The notes: generated from the sequence alone by a model not told the origin. Numbered from the stretch's first letter, positions 36,249 through 44,198 are shown. The stretch: DNA of 64,000 nucleotides from Amycolatopsis sp. CA-128772 (GCF_002904295.1 NZ_PPHG01000072.1:124001-188000); one strand, 5' to 3'. Numbers and translations are program-made.

Positions 36249-37055
36249 TCACAACGCCAGGAATTCGCCCCGCTGCAGCAGGTGCACCCGCGTCCGCGGC
36301 CGGCGCACCCGTACCTCCTCCAGGAAGTTCGACACCGGCGAGTGGAACAGGCCGTAGTCGTCGAAGTGCACCGGGACCGCGCGCTGGGGCTCCAGCAGGT
36401 TCAGCAGGTCCACGCCGCCGCGGTGGTCGAGTGTGACCAGGACGCCGAACGCGCGCGTGCCGCCCAGGTGGACCACCGCGAGGTCCAGGTCGGGGAAGTG
36501 GTCGCGGATCGTCCGCAGTTCGTCGTGCACGATCGTGTCGCCGCTGAGGTAGATGCGGAGCGGGCCGGCCTCCGGGGTCGCGCGGTACTCCAGCACGCTG
36601 CCCATGACCGGGGGCAGCAGCCGCCGCAGCGGGCCGGGGGCGTGGCGGGCCGGCACGGACGTCACCGTCAGGCGCGCGTCGCCGTCGGAGAACGTCTCGG
36701 CCGTCCACGTCGGCAGCGGGAGGGGCGCGTGGAAACCCCGCCGCAGCAGGCGGGTGGCGGCGTGCTCGGTGGTCAGGATGGGCGTGTCGCGCGGGAGTTC
36801 GCGGGCCGCGATCCGGTCGAAGTGATCGCCGTGCAGGTGCGACAGGACGACCGCGGTCAGCGGGGGCAGGTCCGCCGGCTGCAGCGCGGGTTCGGTGCGC
36901 CGCCGGGAAAACAGGCCCTGGCCGAAGTACGACCACTGGCCGCGGTGCAGGAAGTTCGGGTCGGTGAGCAGGGTGAACGGGCCCAGCCGCAGCACCGTGG
37001 TCGCCGTCCCGACGAACATCAGCGAGTCGCCGCCGGGTGGGTCGAACGAGGTCAT
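36249..37055 (-). CDS. MBL-fold metallohydrolase (UlaG/NAPE-PLD-like)
   Basis: A 268-residue protein with the metallo-beta-lactamase-fold metal motif SHLHGDHFD (about 71-79), a second His in VPARHAPG, Asp in YLSGDT and a C-terminal HFDDY. The N-terminus FVGTATTVLRLG is typical of the UlaG/NAPE-PLD-like branch acting on phosphodiester or lactone bonds. It is cytoplasmic. AAGGAC precedes the ATG. It follows the 37118-39056 operon on the same strand but a strong hairpin lies between, so expression with that operon would need read-through. Confidence 0.88.
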   Translation of the reverse strand: MTSFDPPGGDSLMFVGTATTVLRLGPFTLLTDPNFLHRGQWSYFGQGLFSRRRTEPALQPADLPPLTAVVLSHLHGDHFDRIAARELPRDTPILTTEHAATRLLRRGFHAPLPLPTWTAETFSDGDARLTVTSVPARHAPGPLRRLLPPVMGSVLEYRATPEAGPLRIYLSGDTIVHDELRTIRDHFPDLDLAVVHLGGTRAFGVLVTLDHRGGVDLLNLLEPQRAVPVHFDDYGLFHSPVSNFLEEVRVRRPRTRVHLLQRGEFLAL

Positions 37056-37078
37056 GGCGGTCCTTCCCGGAGCCGGGG

Positions 37079-37106
37079 CGGGGCGCGGCCGGGTGGCCGC
37101 GCCCCG
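37079..37106 (-). terminator. Hairpin after the envelope operon
   Basis: A perfect 12-bp stem (37079-37090 with 37095-37106, core GGGGCGCGGCC) and a GGGT tetraloop, between the DUF3618 gene stop and the MBL gene start. It is a terminator or an attenuator of read-through. Confidence 0.8.
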
Positions 37107-37117
37107 AAAGCGGTGCG

Positions 37118-37729
37118 TCAGCTCCGCGACTGCACGTTCTCCCGGGCTTCCTGGGCGCGGTCGGTGACGTCGCCGGTCGCCGACCGGGCTTCGTCCTTGA
37201 CCGTCGCCGCCGCGTCGGCCGCTTCGGCCTTCACCGACCCGGCCGCCTGCTGGACCGGCTCGCTCAGGTTCTCCTTGAGCTCCTCGGCCGCGTGCTGGGC
37301 GACCGGGGCGACCTTCTCGCGGGCCAGGTCGGTCGCCTGGCCGGCGAGCTTGCGCTCCGGCTCGCTCGCAGGCAGCAGCGACGACACGAGCCAGCCGGCG
37401 CCGAAGGCGATCAGACCGGCGGCCAGCGGGTTGCCCCGCGTGCCGCGGCGGATCGACGCCGGCGCGTCCCCGACCGCGTCGGCGGCGGAACTCACCCTGT
37501 CCCCGGCGGCCGAGGCGACCGAACCCACCTTGTCACCCGCCGCCGACGCCTGGTCGGATGCGGTGCCCATGACGCGGTCCCGGGCGTTGCCGAACGCCGT
37601 GCGCATCCGGCCGACGCGGCGTTCGACGATCCGGCCCGGCGTCACCTTTTCGGTCAGCGCGTTCACGTCCGTGCTCAGATTCCGCTGCGTGCCTTCGATT
37701 TCGCGGCGGATCCGCTCCGGTTCGGTCAT
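37118..37729 (-). CDS. DUF3618 membrane protein
   Basis: A 203-residue protein. Residues 1-40 (EPERIRREIEGTQRNLSTDV, then NALTEKV) match the DUF3618 pattern. A helical Ala/Ser-rich part, one hydrophobic segment (NPLAAGLIAFGAGWLVSSLL, about 100-119) and an amphipathic repeat tail of the LEA/apolipoprotein kind follow. The start overlaps the stop of the holin-X gene (ATGA). This trio of genes is common in actinobacteria and linked to envelope stress; exact function unknown. Confidence 0.85.
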   Translation of the reverse strand: MTEPERIRREIEGTQRNLSTDVNALTEKVTPGRIVERRVGRMRTAFGNARDRVMGTASDQASAAGDKVGSVASAAGDRVSSAADAVGDAPASIRRGTRGNPLAAGLIAFGAGWLVSSLLPASEPERKLAGQATDLAREKVAPVAQHAAEELKENLSEPVQQAAGSVKAEAADAAATVKDEARSATGDVTDRAQEARENVQSRS

Positions 37730-38142
37730 GGTCGTTCGCCTTTCAGTGCGTCCGGGACCTGCTGGAGGGTCTCGACGGTGCGTTCGGGTTTCGGGTTGAT
37801 CCGCCGGACCTCACGCCGTCCGGTCGCGTAGAGCACGGCGCCGGCGATCCCCCACAGGACCGCGACGATCAGCGCCGCCCAGCCCGCGTCCATCACGTTC
37901 GCCAGGCCCTGCCACAGGGCGATGGAGAGGAACAGCGCGACCATGTAGCCGGCGAAACCCGCGCCGCCGAGCATGCCCGCGCCCTTCGCGGCCTTGCCCG
38001 CCTCGGCCTTCACTTCAGCTTTGGCCAGCTCCACCTCCTGGCGCAGCAGGGTGGAGAGGTCCTTCATGACGTTGGACATCAGCTCGCCGACCGAGGTGTC
38101 GGCGACGTCGACGGGTTCGCGGGGGCCCGGTGGCTGGGTCAT
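37726..38142 (-). CDS. Holin-X / phage holin superfamily III membrane protein
   Basis: A 138-residue protein. The N-terminal helix SVGELMSNVMKDLSTLLRQE, followed by VELAKAEVKAEAGK, is typical of the actinobacterial putative holin-X family (PF07332), followed by two membrane segments (AGYMVALFLSIALWQGL and AALIVAVLWGIAGAVLY). ATG 38142 is used since it overlaps the upstream stop as TGATG; a GTG one codon earlier is possible. Despite the name these proteins are chromosomal envelope proteins. It is co-transcribed with the genes on both sides. Confidence 0.87.
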   Translation of the reverse strand: MTQPPGPREPVDVADTSVGELMSNVMKDLSTLLRQEVELAKAEVKAEAGKAAKGAGMLGGAGFAGYMVALFLSIALWQGLANVMDAGWAALIVAVLWGIAGAVLYATGRREVRRINPKPERTVETLQQVPDALKGERP

Positions 38143-39056
38143 CACGGCACCTGGCCCGGCGCGGAGAAGCGCGGGTCCGGCTGCGGAAGACCGGGGGCGC
38201 CTTCCGGCGGCTGCGGCGCGTTGTACCCGCCGGGCGCGGCGCCCGGACGGCTCGGCTGGGGGAGACCGCCCCCCGGCTGGGGCGCGTTGTACCCGCCCGG
38301 GGCGGCGTACCCCGGCTGCGGAAGGCCCGGCGCGTCACCGGGCTGCGGCGCGTACCCGGGCTGCGGAAGGCCCGCCGGGTCACCGGGCTGCGGCGCATAC
38401 CCGGGCTGCGGAAGGCCCGCTGCGTGACCGGGCTGCGGCGCATACCCCGGCTGCGGAAGGCCCGCTGCGTGACCTGGTTGCGGGATCGGCGGCGTGGCGG
38501 CCGGACCCGGGTGCGGCTGCGGCGCGCCCGCCGAGTTTTCTTCCTGCTGCTGCGCGACGACGCCGCGGGTGAGCCGCCCGACGAGGACGCCCGCCACGGC
38601 CGCGCCGACCAGGAACGTGCCGGGACGGCGGCGGGCGAAGCGCCGCACCTCGTCCAGGAGGTCGCCGGGCTCCCGGTGCTCGAGCCAGTCGGCGACCGTG
38701 CGCGTCTTGTCCGACGCCTGGCGCGCGAGGTCCGTGGCGACGCCGGGGGAGTCGGCCTGCTCGGCCATCCGCTCCAGCTGACCGGCCAGCTGGTGGAGGC
38801 TGCCGGCGGCCTTGCGCTGGCCGTCCCTGGCCTGTGCCTGCAGCTGCTCCCGGCCTTCGCGCAGCAGATCGCGCGCTTCCTGCTGGGCGTGCTCGGCAAC
38901 GTGTTTCGCTTGACCCGCGGCCGTTTGCGCGACCTGGCCACCGCGGTCGGCGGCCGTGGACGCCACTTCGCGGGCTTCTTCCTTGGCCGTTTCCGGCATC
39001 GACGGCGATCCGCCGCCCTGCTGCGGCGGTGACTGACCGCCGGGACCCTGCGTCAT
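38142..39056 (-). CDS. Membrane-anchored protein with Pro-Gln-Gly-Tyr repeat tail
   Basis: A 304-residue protein, first gene of a three-gene operon. Residues 1-125 form long amphipathic helices rich in Ala, Gln and Glu. A segment near 160 (RRPGTFLVGAAVAGVLVGRL) is the only membrane helix. The tail repeats GLPQPGYAPQPG with a 15-residue period, then AAPGGYNAPQP. ATG 39056 has AGGAGGT upstream. A sigma-B-type promoter lies at 39133-39157. Function unknown; the repeat tail may be surface exposed or bind cell-wall partners. Confidence 0.85.
   Translation of the reverse strand: MTQGPGGQSPPQQGGGSPSMPETAKEEAREVASTAADRGGQVAQTAAGQAKHVAEHAQQEARDLLREGREQLQAQARDGQRKAAGSLHQLAGQLERMAEQADSPGVATDLARQASDKTRTVADWLEHREPGDLLDEVRRFARRRPGTFLVGAAVAGVLVGRLTRGVVAQQQEENSAGAPQPHPGPAATPPIPQPGHAAGLPQPGYAPQPGHAAGLPQPGYAPQPGDPAGLPQPGYAPQPGDAPGLPQPGYAAPGGYNAPQPGGGLPQPSRPGAAPGGYNAPQPPEGAPGLPQPDPRFSAPGQVP
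38330..38477 (-). repeat. 45-base coding tandem repeat
   Basis: About 3.3 copies of a 45-base unit encoding GLPQPGYAPQPGxxA. Copies differ at a few bases (for example CGCGTACCC and CGCATACCC), so it is a site likely to vary in copy number between strains. Confidence 0.85.
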
Positions 39057-39132
39057 CTCGACCTCCTGCAGGAAGAGCACTTCCGCGCCTTCATCGGAGC
39101 CGGTGGGACCACCGGCCTGGTAAGGCGGCTGG

Positions 39133-39157
39133 CTACCCGGGCGGTCGGGGGATAAAC
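39133..39157 (-). promoter_or_regulatory. Sigma-B-type promoter (GTTT-N15-GGGTAG)
   Basis: On the minus strand GTTT (39157-39154) and GGGTAG (39138-39133) are 15 bases apart, a full match to the sigma-B consensus. It would drive the operon starting at 39056 with a leader of about 70 bases. Confidence 0.78.
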
Positions 39158-39269
39158 CGGACGGTTCACGCCGGCGAGGTCGGCGGGGACGCGGTTTCGT
39201 GGAGGTCGGCGAGCGGCCGGGCCTGGTCAGGTCGAGCCGGCGCACCGGAAAGCTGCGCCCGGGAGCGGC

Positions 39270-40081
39270 TCATTCCCCTGCGGTCAGCAGCGACACGGCC
39301 TCGCCGAGGCCGCCCGGTTCCCGACCGGGCCCGGCCGAGACGAGCCGCCGCACCGCAAGCCCGGCCGGGAACGCCGCCGGCCGGGTGCTCCACAGCACGA
39401 CGGCGGCGGGCCGGGCCCGGTCGATCGCGTGCCGGAGGGCGATGTCCGGCACCGAAGCGCCGAGGAACAGGGCCGCGCGGCCCTGTTCGGCCAGGGCCGC
39501 GCGCAGGGCTTCGAGCGGGAGCGTGTGCCGTTCACCGTCCACACAGGCCAGCAGCACCGGGGGTGCGGCGCCGGCGGGGCTGGGAATGCGGTGCAGGGCC
39601 GCGGAAACCGCCCAGGACAGCCCGTGCACGAGGTCGATGCACCGGTCGGCGTCCGGGCCGCAGAGGGCGTCGAGGGCCGGGCGGCAGAGCTCGTTTAGGT
39701 TTCCGTGACGCCGCGGCCGGCCAGGTGCGCGTCGAGGAGCACGACGGCGGTGTCGATCTTCAGCTGCCGGACGGCGGTCAGCAGGGTGCCCACGTCCGTG
39801 CGGGCGCCGGGGTGGAACGTCCGCCCGGCCGCGGTCGCCGGGCTGCACCCCTGCTCGATCAGGTGCTTCATCCGCAGCAGCGCGTCGACGTCGGCCGGCC
39901 CGTAGCGGCGGTGGCGGCCCGGTTGCGGCACGGACAGCGGGAGGCCGTACCGGCGGTGCCACGCCCGCAGCGTGGACGCGGGCAGGCCCAGCATCCGCGC
40001 GACCGCCCCCGCCGGCCAGGTGGCGGCGGGGGCGGTCGCGGGGCGGTCCACCGGTGGGTCAGTTCCCGGGGCGTTCCACAT
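39270..40081 (-). pseudogene. MerR-type regulator with B12-binding domain (CarH/LitR-like), frameshifted
   Basis: The N-terminal frame (40081 to stop 39695) carries a MerR helix-turn-helix: AVARMLGLPASTLRAWHRRY, then GRHRRYGPADVDALLRM. The protein should run on through a helical bundle, but the frame ends at GVTET-stop. The next frame continues smoothly as NELCRPALDAL, then the cobalamin domain with CVDGERHTLPLEAL (E-x-H of the CarH type) and LFLGASVP, ending at 39270. One missing base near 39697 (a Trp codon expected before NEL) explains the break. The intact protein would be a B12-dependent light sensor. GTG 40051 is an alternative start that avoids overlap with the upstream gene. Confidence 0.8.
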
Positions 40082-40523
40082 CGCCGCGCCAGCCGCCGGT
40101 CTCGTGGCCGCCGCGCTCTTCGATGAACGTCTTGAACCGGCCGAGGTCGCCCTTGACGCGGCGGTCGAGGATGCCCAGCTTGTCGGCGACGTTCTCGACG
40201 AAGCCCTCCGGGTCGATGTCGAGCTGGACGGTCACCCGGGTCTGCCGGTCGTCGAGGCGGTGGAACGTGACGACCCCGGCGTGCGTCGGGCCGGAGTCCG
40301 ACTTCCAGGCGACCCGCTCGTCGGGGTGCTGCTCGGTGATCGTGGCGTCGAACTCCCGGGTCTGCCCGCCCACGCTGATCTTCCAGTGGGTGTGGGTGTC
40401 GTCGAGCTGCCGGATCTCGTCGACGCCCTCCATGAACCGCGGGAACGATTCGAACTGGGTCCACTGGTTGTAGGCGGTGGTGACGTCGGTCTCGACGTCG
40501 ACGGATTCGGTGACGGTGCTCAT
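40059..40523 (-). CDS. SRPBCC-fold cyclase/dehydrase-like protein
   Basis: A 154-residue protein of the START/Bet v1-like fold: VDVETDVTTAYNQWTQFESF and FPRFMEGVDEI are hallmarks of the polyketide cyclase/dehydrase (COG5637-like) group, here not tied to a biosynthetic cluster. ATG 40523 is chosen since conservation starts at STVTESVDV; the upstream extension is low complexity. A sigma-B promoter lies at 40568-40592. It probably binds a hydrophobic ligand as part of the stress response. The broken MerR/B12 gene overlaps its 3' end. Confidence 0.88.
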   Translation of the reverse strand: MSTVTESVDVETDVTTAYNQWTQFESFPRFMEGVDEIRQLDDTHTHWKISVGGQTREFDATITEQHPDERVAWKSDSGPTHAGVVTFHRLDDRQTRVTVQLDIDPEGFVENVADKLGILDRRVKGDLGRFKTFIEERGGHETGGWRGDVERPGN

Positions 40524-40567
40524 CGCGGCCTGTCCTTCCTTCGGGGTCGGGATCGTCCGGTCCCCGG

Positions 40568-40592
40568 ATACCCGGCAAATCGATGACAAAAC
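40568..40592 (-). promoter_or_regulatory. Sigma-B-type promoter (GTTT-N15-GGGTAT)
   Basis: On the minus strand GTTT (40592-40589) and GGGTAT (40573-40568) with a 15-base spacer match the consensus fully. The transcript would start near 40560, about 37 bases before the SRPBCC start. Confidence 0.82.
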
Positions 40593-40636
40593 GATGCAAC
40601 CTCTCTAAGGTCGGGCATCGACGGAAAGGAGGCACC

Positions 40637-41017
40637 GTGGCCGAAGACCCGGCGCCCACGCTGACGGTGCACGTCGGCACCGTGCCCGAAGCCGCCGTCG
40701 TCGCGGCGGCCGGCGACCTGGACCTCGGCACCGCGTCGGTGCTGCGCGCCGGCGTGCGGGCGGCCCTGGCCGGCGAACCCCGGGCGCTCATCGTCGACTT
40801 GGGCGGGATCACCTTCTGCGGCTCGGCCGGCCTGCAGGTCATCGCCGAGCTCGTCGCGACGGCCGGAGCCACGCGGCTGCCGTTCGCGGTGGTCGCCGAC
40901 GGGCGGCCGGTGCTGCGGTCGCTGCAGGTCACCCGGCTGGACCGGACGCTGGCGCTGCACCCGACCGTCGACGGCGCCCGCGCGTGGCTGCGCGAGCGGG
41001 CCGGCGACGCCGCGTGA
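40637..41017 (+). CDS. STAS-domain anti-sigma factor antagonist
   Basis: A 126-residue single STAS domain. The phosphorylation-site loop reads ITFCGSAGLQVI; the Ser is kept though the usual preceding Asp/Ser is Gly. AAAGGAGG sits directly before the GTG start. Such proteins bind anti-sigma kinases and free sigma-B/F-type factors. It is divergent from a gene with a sigma-B promoter and surrounded by others, consistent with a stress-response partner-switching role. No kinase (RsbW) gene is visible nearby. Confidence 0.9.
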   Translation: MAEDPAPTLTVHVGTVPEAAVVAAAGDLDLGTASVLRAGVRAALAGEPRALIVDLGGITFCGSAGLQVIAELVATAGATRLPFAVVADGRPVLRSLQVTRLDRTLALHPTVDGARAWLRERAGDAA

Positions 41018-41023
41018 ACGGCG

Positions 41024-41049
41024 GTTAGCCCCGGCGTGTTCGCGGGTAG
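41024..41049 (+). promoter_or_regulatory. Possible sigma-B-type promoter (GTTA-N16-GGGTAG)
   Basis: GTTA (41024-41027) and GGGTAG (41044-41049) are spaced by 16 bases, just after the STAS stop. The ATG at 41059 is only about 10 bases further, so the mRNA would be almost leaderless. Confidence 0.45.
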
Positions 41050-41058
41050 TCCCCGGCC

Positions 41059-41868
41059 ATGGAAGCCGAGGCGCTGCTGCAGAGCCTGACCCGGGTCGTG
41101 ACCGCGCTCGACGGCACGGGCATCCGGTTCGCCGTCGCCGGCGGCCTGGCCGTGTACGCCCGGGGCGGGCCGCCGTCGGACCACGACGTCGACCTGTTCC
41201 TCAAGCCCGGCGACGCGGACCGGGCGGCGGAGGTGCTGACCGCCGCGGGACTGCGGCGCGTGCACCCGCCGGAGGACTGGCTGACCAAGGTCTACGACGG
41301 CGAAATCCTGGTGGACCTGATCCACGGGCCCAACCACCGCCCGGTGACCGACGAGCTGCTCGACCGCGCCGCGCTGATGCGGATCGGCTCCACCGCGGCG
41401 CCGGTCGTCTGCGGCACCGACCTGCTCGTGGACAAGCTGCTCGTGCTGAGCGCGCACCGGTGCGACTTCGCGCCGCTCCTGCGGATCGCCCGCGACCTGC
41501 GGGAACAGGTCGACTGGCACGACGTCGCCGTGCAGGTGTCCGCGTCCCCCTACGCCCGGGCGTTCCTGGCGCTGCTCGGCGACCTGGCCGTGATCGACCC
41601 GAAGGAGGCTCTCGTGCCCGAAGCACCGCAGTACCTCGTCGCCCGGCTCAGCCGGGCGCTGGCCGAAGACCCGCGCACCGCCGAGCTCGGCGTGCACGTC
41701 ACCGTGCGCGGCGAGCACGTCCACCTGACCGGCGAAGTCCTCTGCCCCGAGCGGAAGGCCGAGGTGGACGCCGTCGTCGGCGAGTACCTGACCGGAGAGC
41801 TGGTGCACAACGACATCCGGGTGGCGGACATCCGCGAACCGGCGAGCGCGGAGGAGATCGGCCGATGA
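41059..41868 (+). CDS. Nucleotidyltransferase-fold protein fused to a BON domain
   Basis: A 269-residue protein. Residues 1-175 are a minimal nucleotidyltransferase: GGLAVYARGG then D-H-D-V-D (SDHDVDLFL), as in the family that includes MNT antitoxins and aminoglycoside nucleotidyltransferases. Residues about 200-262 (LVARLSRALAEDP to NDIRVADI, with HVHLTGEV) are a BON domain, a small lipid- or membrane-associated fold. I do not recall this fusion as a described architecture. No signal peptide. The stop overlaps the next start (ATGA), so it is coupled to the phosphoesterase. Target molecule unknown. Confidence 0.85.
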   Translation: MEAEALLQSLTRVVTALDGTGIRFAVAGGLAVYARGGPPSDHDVDLFLKPGDADRAAEVLTAAGLRRVHPPEDWLTKVYDGEILVDLIHGPNHRPVTDELLDRAALMRIGSTAAPVVCGTDLLVDKLLVLSAHRCDFAPLLRIARDLREQVDWHDVAVQVSASPYARAFLALLGDLAVIDPKEALVPEAPQYLVARLSRALAEDPRTAELGVHVTVRGEHVHLTGEVLCPERKAEVDAVVGEYLTGELVHNDIRVADIREPASAEEIGR

Positions 41869-42596
41869 GGATCGCCGCGGTCGGGGACGTGCACCTGGGC
41901 GAGGACTCCCGCGGCCTGCTCCGGCCGGCCCTGGAACACCTGGCGGGCACGGCCGACGTCCTGCTGCTGGCCGGGGACCTCACCCGGCACGGCACGCTCG
42001 AGGAAGCCCGCGTGGTGGCGGAGGAGATCGCCGGCCTCGGCGTGCCGGTCGCCGCGGTGCTCGGCAACCACGACCACCACAGCGACGCCGCCGGGCCGAT
42101 CGCGAACCTCCTCGCCGAGACGGGGGTCGCGGTCCTGGAGGGCGACGCGGTCCGGTTCGACCTGCCGGACGGCTCCCTGGGCGTCGCGGGCGTGAAGGGC
42201 TTCGGCGGCGGGTTCGCCGGCAAGTGCGCCAGCCGGTTCGGCGAGCGCGAGATGAAGGACTTCGTCGAGCACACGATGGCGTCGGCGGATTCGTTGCGCA
42301 AAGGGCTGCAGAGCCTGGACACGGACGTGGTCGTGGCGCTGACGCACTACGCGCCGATTCCCGGCACCCTGCACGGCGAGCCCCCGGAGATCCACCCGTT
42401 CCTCGGGTCGTACCTGCTGTGCGAGCCGATCGACGAGGTGGGCGCGGACCTGGCCCTGCACGGCCATGCGCATTTCGGGTGCGAGCAGGGCGTGACCCCG
42501 GGCGGCGTGCGGGTGCGGAACGTGGCGCAGCCGGTGATCCGGAAGGCGTACGCGCTGTACGAGCTGCACCCGGCGGAGCTGTCGGCGCGCCGCTGA
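41865..42596 (+). CDS. Calcineurin-like metallophosphoesterase
   Basis: A 243-residue protein with the complete metal-binding series GDVHLG, LLLAGDLT, GNHDHH, THYAPIP and GHAHFG. The family cleaves phosphomono- or diesters, often nucleotides. It is cytoplasmic. It is translationally coupled to the nucleotidyltransferase-BON protein by ATGA, which suggests the pair writes and removes a nucleotide modification. Its 3' end is part of a tandem duplication (see 42562-42712). Confidence 0.92.
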   Translation: MRIAAVGDVHLGEDSRGLLRPALEHLAGTADVLLLAGDLTRHGTLEEARVVAEEIAGLGVPVAAVLGNHDHHSDAAGPIANLLAETGVAVLEGDAVRFDLPDGSLGVAGVKGFGGGFAGKCASRFGEREMKDFVEHTMASADSLRKGLQSLDTDVVVALTHYAPIPGTLHGEPPEIHPFLGSYLLCEPIDEVGADLALHGHAHFGCEQGVTPGGVRVRNVAQPVIRKAYALYELHPAELSARR

Positions 42597-42712
42597 CGGG
42601 TCGGGCGGGGAGTTGCGCGGCTGGGGCGGGTGCCGGCCCTTGGGCGATAGCTGCACCCGGCGGAGCTGCCGGCGCGCCGCTGACGGCTCAGGCGGCCAGT
42701 TGCGCGGCCGCG
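42562..42712. repeat. Imperfect 87-base tandem duplication between convergent genes
   Basis: AGCTGCACCCGGCGGAGCTG at 42562 returns as AGCTGCACCCGGCGGAGCTG at 42649, and similarity runs for about 62 bases through the stop of the phosphoesterase and the stop of the convergent SGNH gene. The first copy supplies the C-terminus of the phosphoesterase, the second that of the hydrolase. Confidence 0.85.
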
Positions 42713-43296
42713 GCCAGCACGTGTGGTGCCAGGCCCTCCGCGATCACCCCGTACCCGGCCGACGACGGGTGGAAGCGGTCGGCCGAAAACAGCGCCGGTT
42801 CCGCGGCGAAGCGGGCCGCGAGCTCAGGGCCCGCCGCGGCCACCGCGCCCCCGGCGCGGATGGCCGCTTCGGCCTGGGCCTGCGCGTAGTGGCCGCTGGC
42901 CGCCGAGACCAGCTGCCGGTAGGGCCCGGGTACCCGGGCCACGATCCCCAGGTCGGGGGCCGGTACCACGATCACGCGGGCGCCCGCCCGGACCAGGCGG
43001 GCCACGGCGTCGTGCAGCTGGCGGGCGCCGACCGCCGGCGACACGAACCCGGCGAGGTCGTTCGCGCCGATCACGATCAGGGCCAGGTCCACGCCCTCGC
43101 CGAGGGCCACGCCGACCTGGCGTTCCAGGTCGGACGAGCGCGCTCCGGGCACACCGAGGCCCCGCAGGTGGACCGGGTGGCCCGCGTCGCGCAGCCGCCG
43201 GGTCAGCCGGCGGCCGAGGGTGTCGTCCTCGCGGGTGCTGCCGACGCCCGCCGCCAGGGAGTCGCCGAGGATGCAGAATCTGAGTGGTGAGGTCAT
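42688..43296 (-). CDS. SGNH/GDSL-family esterase
   Basis: A 202-residue hydrolase with the SGNH blocks: ILGDSLAAG (catalytic Ser), GVPGARS, IGANDL (Asn) and DRFHPSSAGY (Asp/His). It is of the small single-domain type; there is no signal peptide, so it is probably cytoplasmic. ATG 43296 is chosen; a TTG four codons upstream is in frame. It is divergent from the alpha/beta hydrolase at 43344 and overlaps the duplicated segment at its 3' end. Confidence 0.9.
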   Translation of the reverse strand: MTSPLRFCILGDSLAAGVGSTREDDTLGRRLTRRLRDAGHPVHLRGLGVPGARSSDLERQVGVALGEGVDLALIVIGANDLAGFVSPAVGARQLHDAVARLVRAGARVIVVPAPDLGIVARVPGPYRQLVSAASGHYAQAQAEAAIRAGGAVAAAGPELAARFAAEPALFSADRFHPSSAGYGVIAEGLAPHVLAAAAQLAA

Positions 43297-43343
43297 CACC
43301 GGGTACAACGTGGCGGGGACGCCGATGTTTCCCGGGGACGGTA

Positions 43344-44129
43344 ATGGCCGTTGTGGTGGTGCTGCTGCTGGTGCTCGCCGCGCTGTGGGCGGTCCAGCGG
43401 CGGCTGATCTACCTCCCGGACACCACCCCGGTGCCCGCCGCCGCGCGGCTGCTGCCCGGCGCCGATGACGTCCGCCTGCGCACTGCCGACGGGCTGGAGC
43501 TGGGTGCCTGGTACCTCCGGCCGCCGGGGCGGGAGCCGGCGGCGACGGTGCTCGTCGCCGGCGGCAACGGCGGCAACCGCGCCGGGCGGGCCCCGCTGGC
43601 CGCGAAGCTCGCCGAAGCCGGGCTGGCCGTGCTGCTCCTGGACTACCGCGGCTACGGCGGCAACCCGGGCGCGCCCAGCGAGGACGGCCTCGCCCTGGAC
43701 GTCCGCGCGGCCCACCGCTTCCTGACCGAAGACCGGCGCGTCCCGCCCGGGCGCCTCCTCTACTTCGGCGAGAGCCTCGGCTGCGCCGTCGTGACGGAGC
43801 TGGCCCTCGAACACCCGCCGGCCGGGCTGCTCCTGCGGTCTCCGTTCGCCGATCTCGCTTCGGTGGCCGCGGAAATCTATCCCTACCTGCCGGTGCGCCT
43901 GCTGCTGCGCGACCGGTTCCCGGTCAAGGAGGAGGCCGCGCGGCTGCACGTCCCGGCGGTCGTGGTCGTCGGCGGCCGGGACTCGATCGTCCCGCCGTCC
44001 CAAAGCCGCGAAGTGGCGGCCGCGGCGTCGGCCCGGCTGGTGGAGGTCCCCGGCGCCGACCACAACGACCCCGTGCTGCTCGAGGGCCGGGACGTCGTCG
44101 ACGCCGTGCGGTCGCTGGTGCCGCGCTGA
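43344..44129 (+). CDS. Membrane-anchored alpha/beta hydrolase (BEM46-like)
   Basis: A 262-residue protein. An N-terminal hydrophobic helix (VVVVLLLVLAALWAV) anchors it with the enzyme facing outwards. The triad is visible: Ser in FGESLGC, Asp in VVGGRDSIVP and His in PGADHND; the oxyanion region is LVAGGNGGNR. It belongs to the BEM46/FrsA-like serine hydrolases of unknown substrate. It is divergent from the SGNH gene. Confidence 0.88.
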   Translation: MAVVVVLLLVLAALWAVQRRLIYLPDTTPVPAAARLLPGADDVRLRTADGLELGAWYLRPPGREPAATVLVAGGNGGNRAGRAPLAAKLAEAGLAVLLLDYRGYGGNPGAPSEDGLALDVRAAHRFLTEDRRVPPGRLLYFGESLGCAVVTELALEHPPAGLLLRSPFADLASVAAEIYPYLPVRLLLRDRFPVKEEAARLHVPAVVVVGGRDSIVPPSQSREVAAAASARLVEVPGADHNDPVLLEGRDVVDAVRSLVPR

Positions 44130-44198
44130 ACCTGGTCCTGGCGGACCCAGGTCCGGCCGGGCCTGTCCCGCCGCCGCGGGCCGCCGCAGGATCGGGGC

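Noticed and set aside
38337..38477. Evenly spaced repeats as a possible CRISPR array
   Set aside because: Units are directly joined without spacers and lie in a coding frame as a protein repeat.
44130..44155. Imperfect hairpin ACCTGGTCC/GGACCCAGGT as a terminator
   Set aside because: The stem has a bulge and is weak by the standard of other hairpins here.
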